Below are positions 10,502 through 21,900 of a DNA stretch of 64,000 bases, piece after piece. A program made the position numbers and the translations under genes. A model generated the notes under the pieces. It made no database searches, was not told the origin of the DNA, and saw only the letters and a list, made by a program, of their open reading frames with translations. Each line of letters opens with the position of its first letter. Within the stretch, counting starts at the first letter, position 1. The stretch covers positions 136,493,206 through 136,557,205 of the forward strand of contig CM061229.1 in the NCBI GenBank assembly GCA_030844895.1, in the 5' to 3' direction. This DNA is from Ambrosia x helenae (lineage: Eukaryota > Streptophyta > Magnoliopsida > Asterales > Asteraceae).

Positions 10502-11662
10502 TTATCCCTCTTTTTCAAAAGTTCCCAAAGAAAGTAAATTTTTAGACAATCCAGGAATATACCTGACATTATGGATCTCCACTTCTGTGCCATTATCCAT
10601 CTTTAGAACAACTGTTCCATAGCCTTGTATAACACATGGCCTATCATCTCCCATCTTTACTTCTCCAAGAACTTCATAATGCAAGACTTTAAAGAGTTCT
10701 TTAAATGGTGACATATGATAAGAGCAACCTGAATCCATTATCCAACACCACCTGGATTTTCCATCTGAAACAATTAACACCTTACTTGTTCCATTCTTTC
10801 CTTCCATCTTAATCTCTTCTGTAACTACTAAGACATCAGCACTCTCATACCTTTCCTGAGACCCTTCAGGAGAAGAATTACCATTATACCCTTTACTTGA
10901 ATTCTGGTTGTACTCAGGCTTCCTTTTCTTGTTTCTATCAGAACAGTCTCTCTTAAGATGTTTTTCTGAATTACAGATAAAACATTTCCTTCTAAATCTT
11001 GACTTAGATCTGTTAGACTGTTTCTTGAACCTTGACTGCCTTTGTTCACATCTGCCTCTAACAAGTAGCCCTTCACCATTATCTTCTTGTACATCTGTAT
11101 TTTTCTTCAGTTCTTTTGAATTTAAGGCAGCAAGTACATCCTCCATTGATAAAGTCTCTCTCCCATACATCAATGTTTCAACAAAATGCTCATAGGACCC
11201 TGGTAATGAAGTCAAGAAAATTATTGCTTGATCTTCATCATCCATGGTTATTTCAATATTTTCTAAATCCAGAATGAGTTTATTGAACTCATCTGTATGA
11301 TCCTCAAGAAACTTCCCTGAGGCCATGTGAAATGTGTACAACCTTTTCTTCAAGTATAATCTGTTAGCTAATGACTTAGTCATATACAGATTCTCTAATT
11401 TTGACCATATCCCTGCAGCAGTTGTCTCTTTAGACACCTCTCTCAACACCCTATCACCAAGACTCAAAACAATTTCACTATGAGTCTTTTCCATTATTTC
11501 TTTCTTTTCTTTATCAGTCATTGTACCAGGAAGACCATCTTCTCCCTTCAATGCATCAACCACTCCATTATGAACCAACAGAGCTCGCATCTTTACCCTC
11601 CATAAACTGAAATCATTTTTTCCATCAAATTTCTCAAGAGCAAACTTTGACGTGGATCCCAT
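10502..11662 (-). CDS. copia gag and protease
   Basis: The likely start is the ATG at 11662 (MGSTSKFALEKFDGKN), just after the leader; the open frame extends upstream into the LTR but that part is non-coding leader. The gag part has the UBN2-like copia gag region (LYMTKSLANRLYLKKRLYTF). It is followed by a CCHC zinc knuckle CFICNSEKHLKRDC for RNA packaging and the aspartic protease motif WIMDSGCSYHMSP. The frame stops at a TAA (10502-10504) where the polyprotein should continue into integrase, so this is a nonsense mutation rather than the natural end. Composition and motifs fit the Tork/Tnt1 lineage. Confidence 0.9.
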   Translation of the reverse strand: MGSTSKFALEKFDGKNDFSLWRVKMRALLVHNGVVDALKGEDGLPGTMTDKEKKEIMEKTHSEIVLSLGDRVLREVSKETTAAGIWSKLENLYMTKSLANRLYLKKRLYTFHMASGKFLEDHTDEFNKLILDLENIEITMDDEDQAIIFLTSLPGSYEHFVETLMYGRETLSMEDVLAALNSKELKKNTDVQEDNGEGLLVRGRCEQRQSRFKKQSNRSKSRFRRKCFICNSEKHLKRDCSDRNKKRKPEYNQNSSKGYNGNSSPEGSQERYESADVLVVTEEIKMEGKNGTSKVLIVSDGKSRWCWIMDSGCSYHMSPFKELFKVLHYEVLGEVKMGDDRPCVIQGYGTVVLKMDNGTEVEIHNVRYIPGLSKNLLSLGTFEKEG

Positions 11663-11716
11663 CACACCAGCAGTCAAACAAGACTGTTGATTCAATTCGT
11701 GTACTTCGAGCAACCT

Positions 11717-11729
11717 GGCTCTGATACCA
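11717..11729 (-). other. primer-binding site of the first copia element
   Basis: TGGTATCAGAGCC on the minus strand, complementary to the 3' end of initiator methionine tRNA, two bases inside the 5' LTR boundary. Confidence 0.9.
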
Positions 11730-11731
11730 AT

Positions 11732-12122
11732 TGTTGTAAAACAATAACGAATTGAACAAACCAAAAACTAAAACAATGATGAATAAAAAACAGTCGAAAG
11801 TTTATTAATCAATGAATCAAATGATTACAATAAGATCAGACCAAATGAATAGAAAAGAAACGAAATACAATTGAAAGAATACGACTACAATGATCTAAAT
11901 TGAAGGATTGAAAACCCTAGGTTAGGATAATCCCCAATTATATAAGCTGCCAAAAAAGTAACAGATTATTAACAAACTAAGTTTGCTAATTGGCAACTTT
12001 AGTCCCTGAACTTCTAAGGAAGAAACAATTCGTAGATAATAAGCTTTGGCCCTCACTATCTACTATTCCAGAATGACAAAATCACACCTGGACTTATTGG
12101 ACTTTATTCAAACTTCATAACA
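11732..12122 (-). repeat. 5' LTR of the first copia element
   Basis: 391 bp with TG..CA ends on the minus strand, same length as the 3' LTR and differing at four positions (three transitions or transversions in the body and one near the U3 end, by eye). Confidence 0.95.
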
Positions 12123-12127
12123 ACTTT

Positions 12128-14199
12128 TATACTCATTTAAGGTTGTAAATAAACATGTATACAATACCCATCATAAACCATATACCTGAGTTCAGTGAGT
12201 ACATTTAACTTAAACATTTGACATTTATCTATAATTCAATGAACCTTGACGCCTATAAGTCTATATAACTATAAGAAAACGAAACTCGATGGAAACTCTT
12301 GTTTTGTCCTTAACAAGGGTTCCTCCTATTCTACTATAATTTTCAACGAAATATGATATCCTAAACAAAAAAGAATATAAAGGTGAAATTAATAATAATT
12401 GCATGTACCACACAAGCTAACATGCTGGTAACGTGATTCATATGACAATTCAAAATAATTGTTTCGATAATAAAATAAAATTTAATGGTCTATGTGTTAT
12501 AACACGTTTTGTGTTAAATAACCTTATATAGTTTAATATTCAATACTATATTTATTTTTTTATATTTTATATCTCTCTCACCCATAAAAGTTAATACAAC
12601 ACAAATCTCGAGGTATTTTGATATGTGGCATAGATAAAAGTAGGCATTTAATTAGGATGCAAAATAACAATTACTTTATTCATCACGAGAAAATTACACA
12701 TCGAATGCTAGCAAGACGCTAGACCGTACAATCATCGCTCTTATCTATATACATTATAGCTTATACTGTTTGTTCACCTAAAAAACATTGACACATAGAC
12801 CACTTCGTCATATAAGATGTACCCAAAATATCTTGCCTTTGAATATTGTAAGTTGTATGATGAACGTCAGGACTACATCCGCCTGATGAATTTTCTCACT
12901 GGAGCTTGTAATATGTATCTATGAAGATGCACCAATAGTTTGAATGTGAACCAAACTCTATAGTTTGGATTGCACCAATAGTTATCTGTAACGGATCAAA
13001 TATGTAAATAAACCTATTTAAAAGAAAACTGAGGTTAAAAGACACCGAAATATGTTAATTGTGCATGCAAATCATACTAAATCGCTTTATGAGAAAAACA
13101 TAACTACTATTCTAATGTTAATGACATGAACATCCATAAGTTTGTATGGGTTTATAGATGTACAAATTATAGCATGATAACTACAATTTAAATTTATTAT
13201 TGTAAAACAATCATAAATAGATGAAAAAGAACATGTGAATGCATGATTCTCAGGTTACCTTTTGATGTCACCTTTAAACAATGCAATCACGACTATGTAA
13301 AGCTCCTACATCGCCATACCGATCACGTAGTAGCCGAATTTCTAGATGTCGCCCATATTTATAATTTATAAAGTAATTTTAATCATATTCTAATGAAGCA
13401 AGTTGGGAACCGGACACTTCACCTTCAACTTGCTTGAAAAGGGCCTTGACTTCATTGGCATTAATATGAACCTAAAGTTTTTAACAAAAGATACGGTTTT
13501 GACTTTTGAAGTCATAACTCATAAGCAACTCTATTAACACAAAATCTATATAATCAAACTTCTTGTTGCGCTTGTAACAAAACATATTTATGTTTAAACG
13601 AACAAAAAGTGTGTATATAAGTAATGAAAGGCTAAAGAAACCAGAAACTATAATACGTAAAGTAATAGAACTTGGGGCGTCACTAGAAAAAGGTCACGGG
13701 TACCCCACTACCAGCACGTTAACACCGTCGCCACCAGTGCTGGTAGCCGTGAACCAAATACGAGTTCTTCTTATCGTGCTGGTTCTAGAGGAGAGAGAGT
13801 AAGAAATGTATTATTAAAAAAAATGAGTGGTGTAGGTGAGTTATAGAGGAAAAAGAGAGAGTGGAAAATGTATTATTAAAAAAAATGAGTGGTCTAGGTG
13901 AGTTTTAGAGGAGGGAGAGAGAGTGAGAAAGGTCTTATTAATATTATTATTATTATTATTATTATTACTATGTGTGAAAATAATTAATTATTGGGTAAAA
14001 TACCAGTGAAGTGCTGCCTCTAAAAAACTGTTTCAGTGAAATGATATGCCAGGATTAGTGTAAACCAGTGAAGCGAAAAATAAATCTATGAGCACCCCTC
14101 CCCCCTTATAACTTATACTATCTTTTTCTTCAAGTTTCTCCAGCTTTAATTAGTTTACTTTGAAGCTCCTTAGCTATTCTTTTCTAGAAATAATATATA
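12128..14199. other. intergenic, no gene seen
   Basis: AT-rich. A ~70-bp direct duplication (ATTATTAAAAAAAATGAGTGG...) occurs around 13808-13930, followed by an (ATT)n microsatellite at about 13937-13968. Short open frames (for example 13590-13802) have no recognisable domain. Confidence 0.5.
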
Positions 14200-14399
14200 T
14201 TTTTTTGAACGGTCGACGGTACACACCCATAGCGAAGCCTCACATCCTTCAGGTTCGGTCCCCGGGCCCCCCCTAAGGTCCAACCCCTCATTTCAGAATA
14301 ACACTACTTTGAGTGAGATTCGAACCTGTGACCTCCCAGGGCAGGAACCCCACAAAGTGGGTAAACCTTCCCACCTCCATTGCAACCACTAAGCTACAA
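14200..14399 (-). mobile_element. tRNA-derived SINE, family A, minus copy
   Basis: Same sequence family as 15170-15375 in the opposite orientation. On the minus strand it starts TTGTAGCTTAGTGGTTGC (box A), contains GGTTCGAATC-type box B near 14316-14327, and ends in an A-run (T-run at 14200-14206 on the plus strand). Confidence 0.85.
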
Positions 14400-15169
14400 C
14401 ATCATTGGCAATAAGACCATCAACATTGCGCCCAAAGTTCAGCCTCGCCCTTCCACCGCTGCCCGCTGCCACGTCCCCCTGCCCATCCTCCCTCTCTCTC
14501 CTCTTCCACAGGCGCCCTCCTTTTCTCTTTCCTCTCCCTCTCACATCCACCCCACAGTCCTTCCACGGGCGCGCCCTTCTGCAAGGGCTTCACCTCCACC
14601 CTCTCTCCTCCACGTCCTCTGGCTGTTGTCTCTCTCCTCCAGCTCCGTTGCCACGTCTGAACGGGCAGCTGAACTTCGGGCGCAATGCTGATGGTCTAAG
14701 TTTAGTATTAATGATCAAGATTGTATTATTAGATCATACACCACTTTAGCGTCACCAAGGGTAAAGCGCAACCCTTCTAGTATTCTTTGCTAGAATTAAT
14801 ATATAATATATGATTTGATCCTAAGTAAGAATTACATTATTTTAACCTAAGTTTAGAATTGATCATAGGATTGTACTGTTAGACCGTCACACCATCGGAA
14901 CATCACCAAGGGGATAGCACAACCCTTTGCTTTAGTACAAATAGGGGACAACACCTTAATTTGTAAAGTGACAAATCTTTTCTACAATAACGATCATGCC
15001 AGTTTATGTTTAACTCCTATGTTAATCTTATATGTTCAGATACCGATATCATTTTATACTGTTGACTTGCCCTTTGATTAGCAAAATTCAGAAGTTAGTA
15101 AACCAAGTTACACATACAATTAATAGAGTGGAGAGTTTTAAGTTGTACCAATTAAAAGTGAGAAAAACC
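14400..15169. other. spacer between two inverted SINE copies
   Basis: The left part (14430-14690) is CT/CC-rich and opens two overlapping frames without domains. Similar short segments around 14745-14775 and 14900-14930 (..CGTCACCAAGGG..AGC.CAACCC) suggest an old internal duplication. Confidence 0.45.
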
Positions 15170-15375
15170 CACTTGTAGCCTAGTGGTTGCAATGGAGGTG
15201 GGAAGGTTTACCCACTTTGTGGGGTTCCTGCCCTGGGAGGTCACAGGTTCGAATCCCACTCAGAGTACGGTTATTCTGAAATGAGGGGCTGGACCTTAGG
15301 GGGGGCCCGGGGACCGGACCTGAGGGTGCGGGGCTTCGTTATGGGTGGTACCGTTGGCCGTTCAAAAAAAAAAAA
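15170..15375 (+). mobile_element. tRNA-derived SINE, family A, plus copy
   Basis: Has pol III promoter boxes TAGCCTAGTGG (box A) and GGTTCGAATCC (box B) and a terminal A-run. An exact target duplication GTGAGAAAAACC lies at 15158-15169 and 15376-15387. No coding capacity; mobilised by LINE machinery. Confidence 0.93.
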
Positions 15376-15387
15376 GTGAGAAAAACC

Positions 15388-16038
15388 AATAATCAATTTG
15401 TTTTTTTTAAAGTGTTTGGCTTAGTTTATTAGTATAAAATGACTAAAAAGGGCATGGTGGTGGGTGGCAGTAATGGTACGTGGCAGGTGGGTGGCGGTGG
15501 AGTTGGGAATCAACCTTTGAGGCAAACTTTGTTAGTGTTGTTGGTTAACTCCCCTCGCATGGTATTTTGGTCAGTACCAATAAAAAAGCCATCGTTCATT
15601 GGTCATATGTTCGGTAGCAAGGATGAGGTGATAAAGTCAAAGAAGAAGGCAGATGGATTACCATAACCACACCAACCACCCTAATTAAAAAGTATTTGTG
15701 ACTGTGAGACTAATGTAGCATACTGGGAATTATATGAGTTGAACCATTTTACCACTTGTTCAAAGCTTAGCTAACGAAACATATGAACATGTAGGTATTA
15801 TCTGAAATAATGGATGTCTTTGGCGTCCTGAAAAGAGAAGGATTTTGTAAAAGGACGCATCAATGCAACCATATCTACTACTAGAAAACAAAAACAAAGC
15901 TGCAATGCCAATATCACTAGAATACATATGATTGGGGTGTTGCACAGGGAAGGCGTAGTGTACGTAGCTCACCACTAACGGCCAAGTATATAAAATAAGA
16001 ATGTTCAGGACGTCTGACCTATCATTTTCCATCATCAC
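15388..16038. other. intergenic, no gene seen
   Basis: An open frame at 15439-15666 (75 codons, GGG-rich start) has no recognisable domain and no intron signals that I trust. Not called. Confidence 0.45.
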
Positions 16039-16041
16039 TAA

Positions 16042-16533
16042 CAACATGTGTAGTGGAGGGGGAACAAACTAAGGCGTCTCTCTGTGATTGGTCCACGTGG
16101 CAGGTGAGTCAGAATAAGGTGTAGTGGGAGGGGAAAAAATGGGGGCTAATTATATTTAAAAAAACAAAAACCCCGAACTGAATATCTTCATCTTCATCAT
16201 CACCACCCCTATTCACCTTCTTCTTCAACCTCTCTCACACCCACCACCACCACCACCGTACACCATCACCACCACAGATCTGGCCTTCTTCTTCCTTTTC
16301 CCTCTTCTTCTTCTCTCTTTCTCTACAGATCTGGCCTTCTTCTTCATTTTCCCTCTTCTTCTTCTCTCTCTCTCTCTACAGATCTGTCAACATATTATTA
16401 GATGGTTCAATGTTGTTCAAGCGTTATAAATGTAACGCCAGTGCAGATTTTTGAAGGATAGCGCCCCACGTAACGGTGTGAGGGGCGCTATGTTTGCAAA
16501 TCACGCCCAGAAAACGCCCCATTATACTTGGTC
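16042..16533. mobile_element. Tourist-like MITE, GTGTAGTGG family (492 bp)
   Basis: Left end CAACATGTGTAGTGGAGG, right end ..ACGCCCCATTATACTTGGTC, flanked by TAA on both sides (16039-16041 and 16534-16536), as expected for PIF/Harbinger. Inside is a CT-rich tandem duplication (~55 bp) at about 16275-16385. Shares terminal sequence with 32767-33111 and 19858. Confidence 0.8.
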
Positions 16534-16744
16534 TAACAACCAAGCATATAAAAGAATATTTATCACATGTAGTGAGTCACCCTTTAAAAAAAATTTTAGG
16601 TCCGCTACTGAGGCATGATTTCGGTAGAAAGATGCAAAGAGCTGGATATAAATAGTTTAAGTTATAAAGGAAATACACTTTTCCTTTGCTTAGAATAAGC
16701 GTTTTATGGCGTTTGCATTATTTTTTAAGTAACTGAAACATTAA

Positions 16745-18269
16745 TCTATGTTACCTTATTAAGGAGGAGAGATGGTTAAGATAGTCATTTTACCACCATT
16801 TTAAGATGGCATATCAAGAGCCATAAGTCTAATCTCATAACTTTTACCCCATTTCTTCCTTTTATACCCTTGTGTACAAGATGTAAAGCATATTGTATTT
16901 ATAAGTAATACACACACTTTATCATTTCTCCATATGTAACCCCCTTCTTAAGTTTCATTATTAAAACATCATAATAGAGAAATAAAACCCATCATCAAGT
17001 ACATTATAAAACTTAATGTGAATGATTCAATTAATAATTATAAAGAAGATGGGTAGCCATTAATCGTTTCTTTTGTTCTCCTACTATGTATTATAAAGCA
17101 AGACCTGTTTATCATCATCGCCCTTCATTCCCTCGACACCCTCTCTGTAACAAAGCAAGTAAGCATCTCTTTTGTCTAATTGCTTCTACTCGATCTTTTG
17201 TATAAAAAGTAAAGTGTGTAGCCGCAAGGTATACCATCTTATCTGCATTTTTTTTCTTTTGCTTCGTTTAGATCATAATATCTAATTTTTTTTTCGTGAT
17301 TGTTGATGGTTGTTAACTGGATTGTTGTTAAATCCTGCTTAATCAAGTCTCGAGTTGTTCGTCTCTATTTTTAAGTTTTCGATTTTACTTGGCGTAGTAA
17401 ACCCACTTTTAGTCTAGAATGGTAGATTCATATTTTGTACATTGCATAAACTATTGTATACATTTTTTTTGTATTCAATGTGAGTAACGCAACAACACGC
17501 AATTGAAATGTGTTTGTTGTGCAGGGCCGGAGGGACAAGGGATGAACCAAGGCTTTGGAAATTATCAAAAGCTTCACAAGGATCAAGCTCAGGAAATTAA
17601 ACTTTCTCAAAACAATTTTAAAAAGCTTCAACTCTTGAAAGATGCTGCATATATACATGGTTTTTACCTTTTCTTCCCAATTTTAGGATAATAGCATTAG
17701 ATGAACCATGTGAATTTATGTACTATCATTTATGTATCATTTATGTTTGGCTAAGAATGTTATTGTGTTGTTAGTTTGTTACTTTCAATTTTAAAGCATA
17801 TTCCAAATAGAGTAGGTAATAAAGTATTATATTTATAATGACATTGGATATAAGTTTATCTATTATTTAAAAATTAAGGTATTTTTATTGACCTAGCAAT
17901 AATTTTATAGTTGCTTGTCAAAAACTAGACAGCAACGCGCAACTGAAATGTGTTTGTTGTGTAGGGACGGAGGGACAAGGGATGAAGGGGATGTTAATGA
18001 TATGCGGAACGCGTTGAGGGAGGCCGAAGAAATATGGGTTTGATATTTACACAGTTTAGAACAATCATGATTCATATTAACACACAAAGAAAGAGATAGT
18101 TATGCATCAATTGTTGTTTGTGGTTGATTTATTATGTATGGATTGACTATTGTGTTGAAGCATTCTTATAACATATTTTTTTTATGTTGTTTCAACTTGA
18201 CTAGCCTTTATTTTTATTTATGTGCTCTAATATATGTTACCCCGCTGCAACGCGCGGGCACCCCACTAG
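16745..18269 (+). mobile_element. non-autonomous Helitron (1.5 kb)
   Basis: Begins TCTATGTTACC after an A (16744) and ends CTAG followed by T (18270). Just upstream of the end is a hairpin CCCGCTGCAACGCGCGGG at 18241-18258. These are the Helitron termini, with insertion between A and T and no target duplication. No Rep/helicase is encoded. Inside, two exon-like segments each follow an acceptor-like AG (about 17524-17660 and 17966-18040). Confidence 0.8.
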
Positions 18270-18270
18270 T

Positions 18271-18731
18271 ATTATATAAAGGGATGATGTTGCATATTTA
18301 GTAAAAACTTCTTTGTGAATAATGGCTACAAATAATTGCATGCTAGAAACATGGTCTTTCACATGAGATTTTGGCGTAATAAATTAATTAAGTGTTATTG
18401 TTATATAACTTGATGGTAATCATTAACCATATCAGATTTTATCCTGATACTTTTGAATAATAAATTGCGAGACCAAGCAAAGATTAACGATTGTTTATTA
18501 AGTGAAATCTAATAATAAAAGTAACATGAAATATGAATGAAGAGAGACATGATGGGCCAACGCGAAAAGCCCCTTAACGGCGCATTAAGTGCCAGCACAG
18601 TGGACTCATTATGGTGTCATTTGTGTCGTCGTAGGACATCTGATTTATTGACTGCAAGTCCTGAATGGCTCAGTGGTCCCAGGCCCATATCACCGTTAAT
18701 ATTAAAAATCTTTGGAGCACAAGTAGTGCCG
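18271..18731. other. spacer
   Basis: No gene recognised. Confidence 0.45.
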
Positions 18732-19629
18732 TAGAGGTGAACAAAAAAACCGGTTCTAGAACTGGAACCGTGGAACCGAACCGGAACCGGTTCCGGTTTC
18801 AAACCGGTATACAGTGGAACCGGTTCCGGTTTCTCTAGGAACCGCCGTTCCAGCACCGGTTCTACTATTTTAGCCAAAAACGGTTCGGAACCGGAACCGA
18901 TCTCAAGAACCGGTCTCAAAACCGGTTCCACCGTTAGAATAGGCCAAATTCGTTTTTTTGATCGTTGGGCTCGTTTATAGCCGTTAACTAGCCGTTTTTT
19001 TCACCCGAAATCACCATTTTGCCACCCTTGTTTAGTATAAATAGGTTTTGGATGTTTTGGTTGATCATAACACTCGAAACCGCCAAAAGAAACAACCCGA
19101 AAACGCAAAAACTGCTATCGTATGCACTTAATATTGTGTTCGCTTTGCTTTTATTACATCATTCCGTGGCTTCATCTTCAAACCCATCCCAAACCGGTTC
19201 CACAAAAGAGCATACCGTTGTTTAAAATTTCGAGACGACACGAAACGCCTAACTTTTTGGCGAAAATGGTTATTTCGACTTGTGTCTTATGTCGAATGGC
19301 AAAAAAAACACGTTAGTAGAAAGTTTTAATTTCATTTTCCATGTTTTTGTTTCGAAATACTAAAAAAAAAATAACAAAAGTCGTAATTTTATGTTTATTT
19401 TTTTGCCATTGGCTTATTTATTTATTTTTTATTTGTGCGCGTAAGAACCGATTCCGGAACCGAAACCGGAACCAAACCGGAACCGAACCGAATTGGAACC
19501 GGTCTTAAAAACCGGCCTTTGGAACCGATGGAACCGGGACCGAAATCGGACGGAACCGGAACCGGTTCTGAACGAAACCGACACTGTAGCGGACCGGTTC
19601 CTCAAAAAAAACCGATTTGTTCACCTCTA
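18732..19629. mobile_element. non-autonomous hAT-type element with subterminal repeat arrays
   Basis: Ends TAGAGGTGAACAAA / TTTGTTCACCTCTA. Both ends carry ~190 bp of dense GGAACCGGTTCC-type repeats in inverted arrangement (18755-18930 and 19445-19610). AGTAGTG lies just outside each end (18722-18728 and 19630-19636), close to an 8-bp hAT duplication, though the left copy is two or three bases off the terminus. A TATA box TATAAATAG at 19036-19044 may be the leftover promoter of a lost transposase gene. Confidence 0.7.
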
Positions 19630-19637
19630 AGTAGTGG

Positions 19638-19857
19638 TATAGTACAACAAACCCCCACCCCAGATAACCGGCTCCCAAAAAAAGTTGTAGGTTCATGTGC
19701 TTTTCATGCGTTAGTTTTTTCATGCCAGAAGCCAAAAATGGGTCATAACGCCTCTAGGGGTAGAATGCACCGGCGTTTTGAGGTGTTTTTTTTTTCCCAA
19801 TCCACGTCCAAAAGTTTTACCACTATGGGTGGTCTTACTGCATTTTCATTTACCTAA
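19638..19857. other. spacer, probably a MITE fragment
   Basis: Ends CCACTATGGGTGGTC followed by TTA, which looks like the right terminus of a Tourist-like MITE whose left part I cannot place. Confidence 0.35.
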
Positions 19858-21030
19858 GATCATGTGTAGTGGTAAATAAATTTCAAGTCTCATTAATCGT
19901 CATTGTGTAACATGTGGCATCCTAGTAACACACAGGACATTACAGGCTTGAAATTAAAAAAGGGTGTAATGGTTTCAAGCCCCACAATGTCTCTTGCAAT
20001 GATTACCTAATTATTATTTTTTTTTAAATTAAAACAAATAACATTTCATTAAAACGATTTCAATTAAGACAAATAATAAAATTACAATACAATAAATTAA
20101 AATAAAAGAAAAATAAAACATGAAACATGCAAAAGTACTAAAAAATAAAAAATAAAAGACAAAACAATATAAAGTTCGTATTTCTCACGGATTTGTTTCC
20201 TACACATTTGTGCTAGGAGTAACGCGTCTTCTGTGAGGTGATCGGTCGATTTAGACATAAAATTGATGTCTTTCTCCATTTGCCTCGCCTCTTGGATCGT
20301 AACGAACTTTTTTTTTCGGCGATTCTTTCTTGCATTGTGTCCAAACGCCTAGCTTCAAGGTCTCGTATATCTTGAAGCCGTCGATACATCTCTTCAATTC
20401 TTCTTTCATTTCGCCACCCGCCGAAGGCGATTATGCCCTTCCCCCCTTTGTGTGCTTTTTCTACCGGGCGGTCGAGGATTAACTGAAGAGGGTGTCTCTG
20501 GATCAACTGAAGAGGAGGTTTTGGACCGTTTGACTTTGGGCCTACTAGTAGACGTCATGCCTGGTACGTTAGCCCATTTAGGACTCCCGTTTAGAAGATC
20601 CCAACACTTCTTGTAGGCGAACTTCCCACACGATGCGTAGTATTCCTCCAAACGCTACCCCAATTGTCCTTCACACATTGGAAAACTTATTGAAACGCAT
20701 GACATCTCCCGTTTATGTCGGTCGACTTGCTTGAAATCGGGTCGTTTTCCGATATCCTTCTCTACCCATGGCCTTGAAAAAGTTTAATTGATTCCTCGTC
20801 CAAAATAGTGGAGAACTTTAATAGTTGGCTACAAAATTTAGAACATATATATATATATATATATTATACTTTATTTTATAAAAATAAATAGAATAAAAAA
20901 AATAACACTTACCAACATCGGGATCCTCCGAGATGTCTAGCCAAGCCCATGCGAGCGCGTACTCCTCATCTTTGGTCCAAAATTGATAGACCCTTCTCGT
21001 ACGAGGTGTTATAGATTGATCGACATTATG
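19858..21030 (-). pseudogene. Harbinger-type element remnant with ORF1 (Myb-like/NAM-associated) fragment
   Basis: The left end GATCATGTGTAGTGG follows TAA and resembles the ends of the MITEs at 16042 and 32767. Within it the minus strand carries pieces of the PIF/Harbinger ORF1 DNA-binding protein. An upstream exon (about 21030-20925) reads EEYALAWAWLDISEDPDVG and ends at a GTAAGT donor. Downstream parts read EEYYASCGKFAYKKCWDLL and SPKWANV (20651-20570), then a charged region with an EEMYRRLQDIRDLEARRLDT segment (20500-20213). ORF1 partners the DDE transposase in excision; no transposase or right end is seen here. Frames shift more than once, so it is a decayed copy. Confidence 0.65.
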
Positions 21031-21900
21031 GAAGGTTTAAGTAATTGATTTGATTTGGTTTAAAATGGGTTTGAAAATTGACCGACAATAATCATAAATA
21101 AAATGCGTAATTGAGATTTATATGGTAGGGATTCTAAATTTCAGTCATATTAGTCTGAAAATAGTTTCAAATTAATGCCACAGGGGCTACGAAGGAAACC
21201 GGGTCGGGTCCTAGTTGCTGGGCGAGTTCGACCTGCACATATGGGCTGGGCCGCTTCTGTTGTGGGCTACGCAGAAAGTGGGCCGAGGGTGTGGCTATGG
21301 TTGATGTTGTTGCTGTGTGACGAGGCCCAAAAAAGAAAGTCTAGCCTAATTGCTTGCAACATCATGTTTTTTGGTTTGTGAAGGGCATGGAAATCGAGTC
21401 GAAGCTATAGATATGAATATCTAAATTTTAAAATTGTAGATTTTAGCAATAACTGTTATACATTTGTTTTCATTATTGTTTGCTTAACCGGTTCGTTTAC
21501 GAGTCAAGGGTCAACACGTTATCAGGTCACGGGTTCATTCACGGCTCATGGGTAATGGTTATGGATCATCTACCTAGTCTTGGTTGATGCATGGAATAAG
21601 AATAAGAGTTCACATAGAGTGCATGTATGTTTCTGCATGCATGAATAAAGAAGGTTAGTATTTGACCAAGTGTTAGTGGAGAATGTGAACATTAATGTGA
21701 ACGTTGGAAGAGTGAATAGTGGGTCATCTTAGTAGCTTTATTAGGAGAAAAAGTAGGTTGAATGTGTCTTTAGTCCGTTGGATTGTATGTATATATAAAG
21801 TTTCTTTGTTAATGAATAAACATAGCCTCTACACACTTGAAGAAATAACGGGTATAACCTATCCTAAAAGTGGATAGGTTTGGTTTGGTTTAATACTCAT
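21031..21900. other. intergenic, no gene seen
   Basis: Contains an open frame at 21175-21381 without a recognisable domain. Words near 21760-21900 (AATGAATAAACATAGCCTC) suggest retrotransposon-derived sequence. Confidence 0.4.

Larger units (their letters stand above)
5039..12122 (-). mobile_element. Ty1/copia LTR retrotransposon (Tork/Tnt1-like), with nested insertion
   Basis: A complete element on the minus strand: 5' LTR 11732-12122, primer-binding site, gag, protease, integrase, reverse transcriptase, RNase H, polypurine tract, 3' LTR 5039-5429. The target duplication ACTTT is at 5034-5038 and 12123-12127. The LTRs are 391 bp each and differ at four sites by eye, so the insertion is recent. 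The domain order PR-INT-RT-RH is copia type. A 2.2-kb LTR-like element (6014-8213) has landed between RT and RNase H. Two in-frame stops (10502-10504 and 9350-9352) interrupt the polyprotein, so this copy is not autonomous. Confidence 0.95.

Noticed and set aside
15439..15666. 75-codon plus-strand frame
   Set aside because: No domain, low-complexity glycine-rich start, surrounded by transposon sequence.
18617..19857. Open frames rich in PEPVPVR- and EPNRTG-like repeats
   Set aside because: They are readings of the GGAACCGG subterminal arrays of the hAT element.
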